A stretch of DNA of 7,003 nucleotides from Kordiimonadaceae bacterium. Its GTDB lineage: Bacteria; Pseudomonadota; Alphaproteobacteria; Sphingomonadales; Emcibacteraceae. Of this stretch, positions 6,156-7,003 are shown piece after piece (positions within the stretch are counted from its first letter, which is position 1; the number at the start of each line of letters is the position of its first letter). The DNA is taken from NCBI GenBank assembly GCA_018699075.1, contig JABIPV010000216.1, positions 1 through 7,003 on the forward strand, written 5' to 3'. The notes under the pieces were generated by a model, which worked only from the letters and a program-made list of their open reading frames with translations, was not told the origin of the DNA and did not search any database. A program made the translations under genes and the position numbers.

Positions 6156-7003
6156 ATGAAACCTCTGTTTATGGGAGTCTTGCTTGTGTTTATTACTAGC
6201 TGTGCTTCGGAGACTGAATACGTTGAAGAAGTATTGCAGGATTGCGAAGATTGCCCAGAATTAGTACTGATTGCAGCAGGAAAATTTTTAATGGGCGCAC
6301 ATAGAAATGATGAGCAAGTTACAAAATGGGAACATGAGGCTAGTGTAACTGAGATATCCAATGATTATTACATAGGGAAATATGAAATTACTTATGCTCA
6401 ATTTATGAAATGTGTCGAGGAAAGTAGCTGTCAATACATCCCTGTAAATCTCTATGACGAATGCAAGAAAGGTATTTTTTGTAGGGTTGATTATAGAGAA
6501 GAAAAAGTAGATGTGAATCGATTGCCTGTGACTGGAATTTCGTTCTACGATGCAATAGAATATACGCGTTGGATATCGCAAAAAACAGGACACAAATATA
6601 CTCTTCCTACTGAAGAGCAGTGGGAATATGCGGCTCGTGGTGGAACCAACTATATTTATTGGTGGGGGGATGACTTTGAGGATAGTCGTGCTTTATGTGC
6701 AGGATGTATGCGAGGTTATGTTACGGAAGAAATACCGTTTCATGTAGGTAGTTTTGATCCAAATCCGTTTGGTCTTCATGATATGTTAGGTAATACAGCA
6801 GAATTAGTTGATAGTTGTTATTCTATAGGAGTTTTAAATGACGAAATTCCTTCACGAAATAAAGATTGCGAAGCTGTTCCTCTAAGAGGGGGGCGTGGTC
6901 CTTTGGTAAACATGCAACAAGAATTTCATACAGAAGTAAAATGGCTGTAGATAGACGGTTTGAAAAAAACGGTTTTCGTGTTGTTAGAGAAATTAATAAT
7001 TGA
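6156..7003 (+). pseudogene. SUMF1/FGE-fold lipoprotein, frameshifted near its C-terminus
   Basis: Translation begins with a lipoprotein signal (MKPLFMGVLLVFITSC; lipid Cys16), then a formylglycine-generating-enzyme/SUMF1 fold: LVLIAAGKFLMG (37-47), YYIGKYEITYAQFMKC (71-86), LPVTGISFYDAIEYTRWIS (123-141), LPTEEQWEYAARGG (150-163), PFGLHDMLGN (204-213) and LRGG (243-246). The frame then runs into unrelated residues and stops at 6950 (264 residues). Adding one G to the run at 6888-6893 gives AWSFGKHATRISYRSKMAVD, then NGFRVVREINN and a stop at 7001-7003, the expected family ending (282 residues). The two active-site cysteines of true FGE are absent from that restored end, and the usual NVWEW reads NTAEL, so sulfatase activation is unlikely. 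Ten other cysteines fit disulfides of an exported protein. Start is uncertain: 6057 has GGGGAG nine bases upstream but adds 33 residues before the signal; 6141 is another option. Confidence 0.8.
6888..6893 (+). other. Run of six G at the frameshift site
   Basis: After the codons for VPLR the sequence is six G followed by CGTGG. With seven G the frame reads RGG-AWS, matching the RGGSW-type block of the family, and stays open to 7003. With six it ends at 6950. The break is therefore best placed in this homopolymer; whether it is mutation, phase variation or sequencing error cannot be told here. Confidence 0.8.

Noticed and set aside
1..7003. tRNA, rRNA, CRISPR array or insertion sequence
   Set aside because: The window is almost fully covered by protein genes; the short gaps show no cloverleaf, regularly spaced repeats or transposase-like frames.

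Overview
The window looks like a chromosomal segment from an alphaproteobacterium of moderate GC content. The best clue is in the gap between the two divergent gene groups. It holds a perfect GAAC-N7-GAAC direct repeat, the LexA (SOS) box typical of Alphaproteobacteria, in front of a DinB-type Y-family DNA polymerase. The protein families present fit this, but genus cannot be told from the sequence.

Layout. Positions 1-108 (+) are the last 35 codons of a short-chain dehydrogenase/reductase. It converges, 9 bases apart, on a block of four minus-strand genes. In transcription order these are: dinB-like polymerase (4277-2988), nadA quinolinate synthase (2921-1917), nadC quinolinate phosphoribosyltransferase (1915-1070) and an EamA/DMT-family transporter (1020-118). 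nadA and nadC are separated by one base and together make nicotinate mononucleotide, the precursor of NAD. nadB (L-aspartate oxidase), their usual companion, is not in the window. A hairpin between nadC and the transporter gene could mask the transporter's Shine-Dalgarno sequence.

To the right of the LexA box, on the plus strand, lies a tightly coupled pair two bases apart: a small TfoX N-terminal-domain protein with a lysine-rich tail (4406-4777) and a threonine/serine exporter-family (ThrE-like) membrane protein (4780-6018). The SOS box lies between the divergent dinB and tfoX-like genes and could influence both.

The last kilobase (about 6020-7003) is clearly more AT-rich than the rest. 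It carries a lipoprotein of the formylglycine-generating-enzyme/sulfatase-modifying-factor (SUMF1) fold. Its reading frame stops early at 6950. One base gained in a run of six G at 6888-6893 restores the family's missing C-terminus, including GFRVVR, and this frame ends at the last base of the window. The gene is therefore frameshifted, or the run contains a sequencing error. No RNA genes, insertion sequences or CRISPR arrays were seen. The most notable points are the shared SOS box, the G-run frameshift, the masking hairpin, a patch of different codon use near the end of the exporter gene, and a 13-base match to the T7 promoter core that is probably coincidence.
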